Assembly: GCA_963277665.1 (NCBI GenBank)
Contig: OY728130.1
Coordinates: 1,362,624,393-1,362,688,392 of the forward strand
Direction: 5' to 3'
Length of the DNA: 64,000 nt
Source of the DNA: Viscum album
Taxonomy: Eukaryota; Streptophyta; Magnoliopsida; Santalales; Viscaceae
Shown: positions 61,074 through 64,000 of the stretch, one piece after another
Position numbering within the stretch: position 1 is the first letter of the stretch
Layout: each line of letters starts with the position of its first letter
Notes under the pieces: generated by a model
Told to the model about the DNA's origin: nothing
The model's database searches: none
The model's input: the letters and a program-made list of their open reading frames with translations, nothing else
Program-made: the position numbers and the translations under genes

Positions 61074-64000
61074 ATTTCTTGATATTTTTCCTTGGTATTT
61101 GTGATATGGTAGATTAGAGATCAAATAATGTGTTAGATCTAGAGATTGATATTAGGATGGAGTATCATGTACACCTTTTCTAGTAGGAATTCAACATTTC
61201 CTATTATAGTATTAGTGTATATTTTTTGTGTTGTTATAGTTATATAACTCCCCTCATGTGATTCATCTGGTGTTTTTGAGACTTATGATTTATGCTTTAT
61301 TTTGACCCTTAGACTATATAAGAAAGAGGAATCTTCATTCACCATATTTATGAACACAGAATTCAGTTGAATTATAGGTCTTCTAGTGTCTGATTTAACT
61401 AGTGATGTGGTTAAAATTATAATATTTTAGGACCATATCATATATTGTTTTCCTATAATTTTATTGAGAAAATTCTATATAGCTGGAATGTTATATATAT
61501 TGATTTAATTTTTTTAAGGATCGTGTTGACAAAATGTGAGTCCGTCATAATGAAAATAAATTATTCCCTTGGTGTGTGGGATATACTATTACCTTTTAGG
61601 TCAACATGGGCATTGTATTCCCTTAATATTAACTACTTGTGGGTTTTTATTATCTAGGATCAGTTATTTTAAGTGTCACTAATAACCAATTTAGTGTTTT
61701 CAAAAATATATTGTAATTAAAATAACCTTAACCCTATCATGTTTCATTAATTCACTCAATACAATTCATATTAGAGATATGCCTTTATGTTTGCACCTAC
61801 GGATTACACATGGTCCCCAAAGTTACAGTCTGAGGTGAAAACAGAGGGAGAGGATAGAATCCCTAGGGGTGGGAAGTGGTTTTGGAATGTGATGTACACT
61901 ATGAATATTTGAGACCCATTTAGTGGGTGGTTTGAAATGTTATTTTCTGTGGGTTTTCAAATGTGAGGGAAAATGTTTCTCATGATTCGTGACATTTCAG
62001 GAGACCTGGTTTGTGGGTTAGGTGGGAGACCATAGTTCTATCCGGGACATATCTTAAGTCTTAACTAGTTAGAAAATAATATTATATGAGGGTATCTAGT
62101 GAGAGGGGTTATCTATGGTTTCCACATTCCTTATATATAGAAGACGATGGGTATATTCCATAGGTTTTAATTCATTTTCCAAAAAGTGTTAATGATTATA
62201 TGGTATGGTTATGGTTATAAATTTGGGTTTATTAGGATAACTACTTGGAATATGAGTCATATTGAGTGTTATCTTATCAATATTGGCATTGAAGGTAAGG
62301 ATCATTCAAGAGACTATCCCAATTACATTTATATGTACTTTAGTATTATGGTGATAGTGTGGAAAGATTCTCATTACTTATAATAATTTCTCTGATGTTG
62401 GTGGTTGTGTGGGTTACAATAATATATGTGTTATTTCTGATTTTTTTAGTTGCTTGGGTTATCTGGGTTGGATGGAATTCACATTCAATATGGGAATTAT
62501 TAGTAGTATTAGATGTTAAGCCTTGAAATAGGTGATATTTTAATCCACTTATCCATTGAGAGAATATATTATGCTTTTTTTATTTTTTAACCTAACCTAC
62601 ATGAGGAATAGAAAACTATTAAATTAGGAATGTGATCCTAATATCAGTGTGGTGTGACTTACAAGAGTGTGAGAATTGTTCTAGGATTTGGTAGTATTGG
62701 ATCATTAACCTCTTATGTGAAATTTATATTTCTATAATTCACATTGTTAATGTATGTGACATATTATATTTTTAATTATAGATAGTCATGGGTGGAAAGA
62801 AGGTCAATGTGTTATAGTGGGATTCTTCTGGACCTTGTAGCCCATGAATTTGGTAATGATGGAAATGATTCCCATATAAAGGTAGTGACTCCATTAATGA
62901 TGTGGTGTATGGGGATGACTATAATGAATGGGGTTTGGAAAAACATACAAGAATATTTTCATATTATATAATGAATTTATGCTTGAAGAGAAATATTTGG
63001 GAAGACTTATGGTGGGGAGTGCACCATCAACCATTTGAGGGAATGAACCTCTCCATGATTTCAGTTTTTTTGGTTTGCATGGGTAGTAACACTATGATTT
63101 TTGAATATGATATTAAATTATATTTTGAGTTTTTTTTCTCGATTATTAGTGAGTGTGTACATGTTCATCCAATGTTTATAGTGATAAGAAGTATATAGTC
63201 CATGTATATTTGTATCCTTGAACTGGTAACATTGTAATAAGGGTATTCCCATTGTGTGGATTGTTATATTAGTCATATATGTAATGATACTTGTGTGGTA
63301 ATTGTTATAGAGGGTTTGGATAAGTTTATGGATAGTCGATTTTGAAATTTAACATTTATGAGAAGGTTAATTGACATGTTAAATTTAGTTGGGTTTCTGG
63401 ATCGAGCCCCATCATTGGATTTGGGGTTACGAAGATTTGATGGATTGTAGACAAGGTCAAATTAGTGAGCATGAGTGATTGTGTTAGAGTATAGTCATGG
63501 TTGTGTTTGGTTAAAATAATAATTTTGTAGGTTTCATTAGGATGTTGGAATGGGATTTAGTAGGTGTGTTTGAATAATCATGGTGTGTCTATGATATTTA
63601 ATGAATCATTGTAGGGTGAGTTAATGGTGTATCATTTAATTTTGTCGATTGTTTTTGAGATGGGTTGGATATAAGAGTAATGACTATTGTTTTCACATGT
63701 ATATATATGTGAAATTTTCGATACCACATCTAATGAAAATATATAATATAATTGATGCATTTTGGGTGATAGAACATGATTCTCAAAGAAATTAAGGTGT
63801 GTCATGGAATTTCAAATGGATAGAAGGAATGCATACATTTTGGAATTCAATTCCAAAGTGAGAGTTTGTTTAAAAAATGTTAAGATTTATCTCATGTATA
63901 TTGAGGTGCGGAATATTATGTTCTATGATGATCATGTCATCATTCCTATAGAATAATGATTTGATAGAAATTTTTATTGGTGAGGAGATCCCTAGAGTAG
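61074..64000. other. AT-rich DNA, possibly the decayed interior of a plus-strand gypsy element
   Basis: If 61062 is a PBS, gag and pol remains should follow on the plus strand, but I cannot recognise a Gag or RT motif. Open frames at 61445-61657, 62186-62383 and 62902-63198 show no known domain. Confidence 0.4.

Overview
The window is intergenic, repeat-packed nuclear DNA of a flowering plant, probably a eudicot. It is strongly AT-rich and holds Ty3/gypsy, Sirevirus-type Ty1/copia and CACTA (En/Spm) elements nested in one another. I see no host protein gene, no rRNA and no complete tRNA. Apart from one gag fragment (4924-5457), every recognisable coding region is broken by stops, frameshifts or insertions. 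The species cannot be told from the sequence.

Layout, left to right. (1) 1-10482: a non-autonomous Ty3/gypsy element on the minus strand, with LTRs of about 4.76 kb around only 2.25 kb of internal DNA. Its left LTR runs off the window. The internal part keeps an open ORF for the nucleocapsid end of Gag and no pol. Each LTR carries three copies of a hairpin motif whose stems covary. (2) 10483-17450: a CACTA element on the minus strand, interrupted by element 1 inside its second gene. It holds a decayed TNP2 transposase pseudogene, a duplicated scrap of gypsy LTR, two adjacent families of subterminal hairpins and a TAGTG end. (3) 17451-23862: an old Ty3/gypsy relic on the minus strand (integrase, RT, gag, PBS, 5' LTR). 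The CACTA terminus lies inside its integrase gene. (4) 23863-27737: AT-rich DNA without recognisable content. (5) 27738-48964: an old Ty3/gypsy element on the minus strand with LTRs of 3.6-3.7 kb that contain 25-bp minisatellites. Its RNase H region is split by (6) 33540-42286: a Sirevirus-like copia element on the minus strand, with 2870-bp LTRs, a perfect CAAAG target duplication, a gag-only interior, multiple polypurine tracts and E2F-like sites in the LTR. (7) 48965-64000: AT-rich DNA with a probable plus-strand gypsy LTR relic and primer-binding site near 61060.

Relative order of insertion: relic 3 came before the CACTA element, which came before element 1. Element 5 came before element 6. 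LTR divergence by eye agrees: the element 1 LTRs differ at a few bases per 60, those of element 6 more, and those of element 5 most.

The observation I think most deserves follow-up is the threefold covarying hairpin in the element 1 LTR. From the TATA box position it should lie in the 5' leader of that element's RNA. After it come the E2F-like site cluster in the Sirevirus LTR and the capsid-deleted gag ORF that has stayed open.
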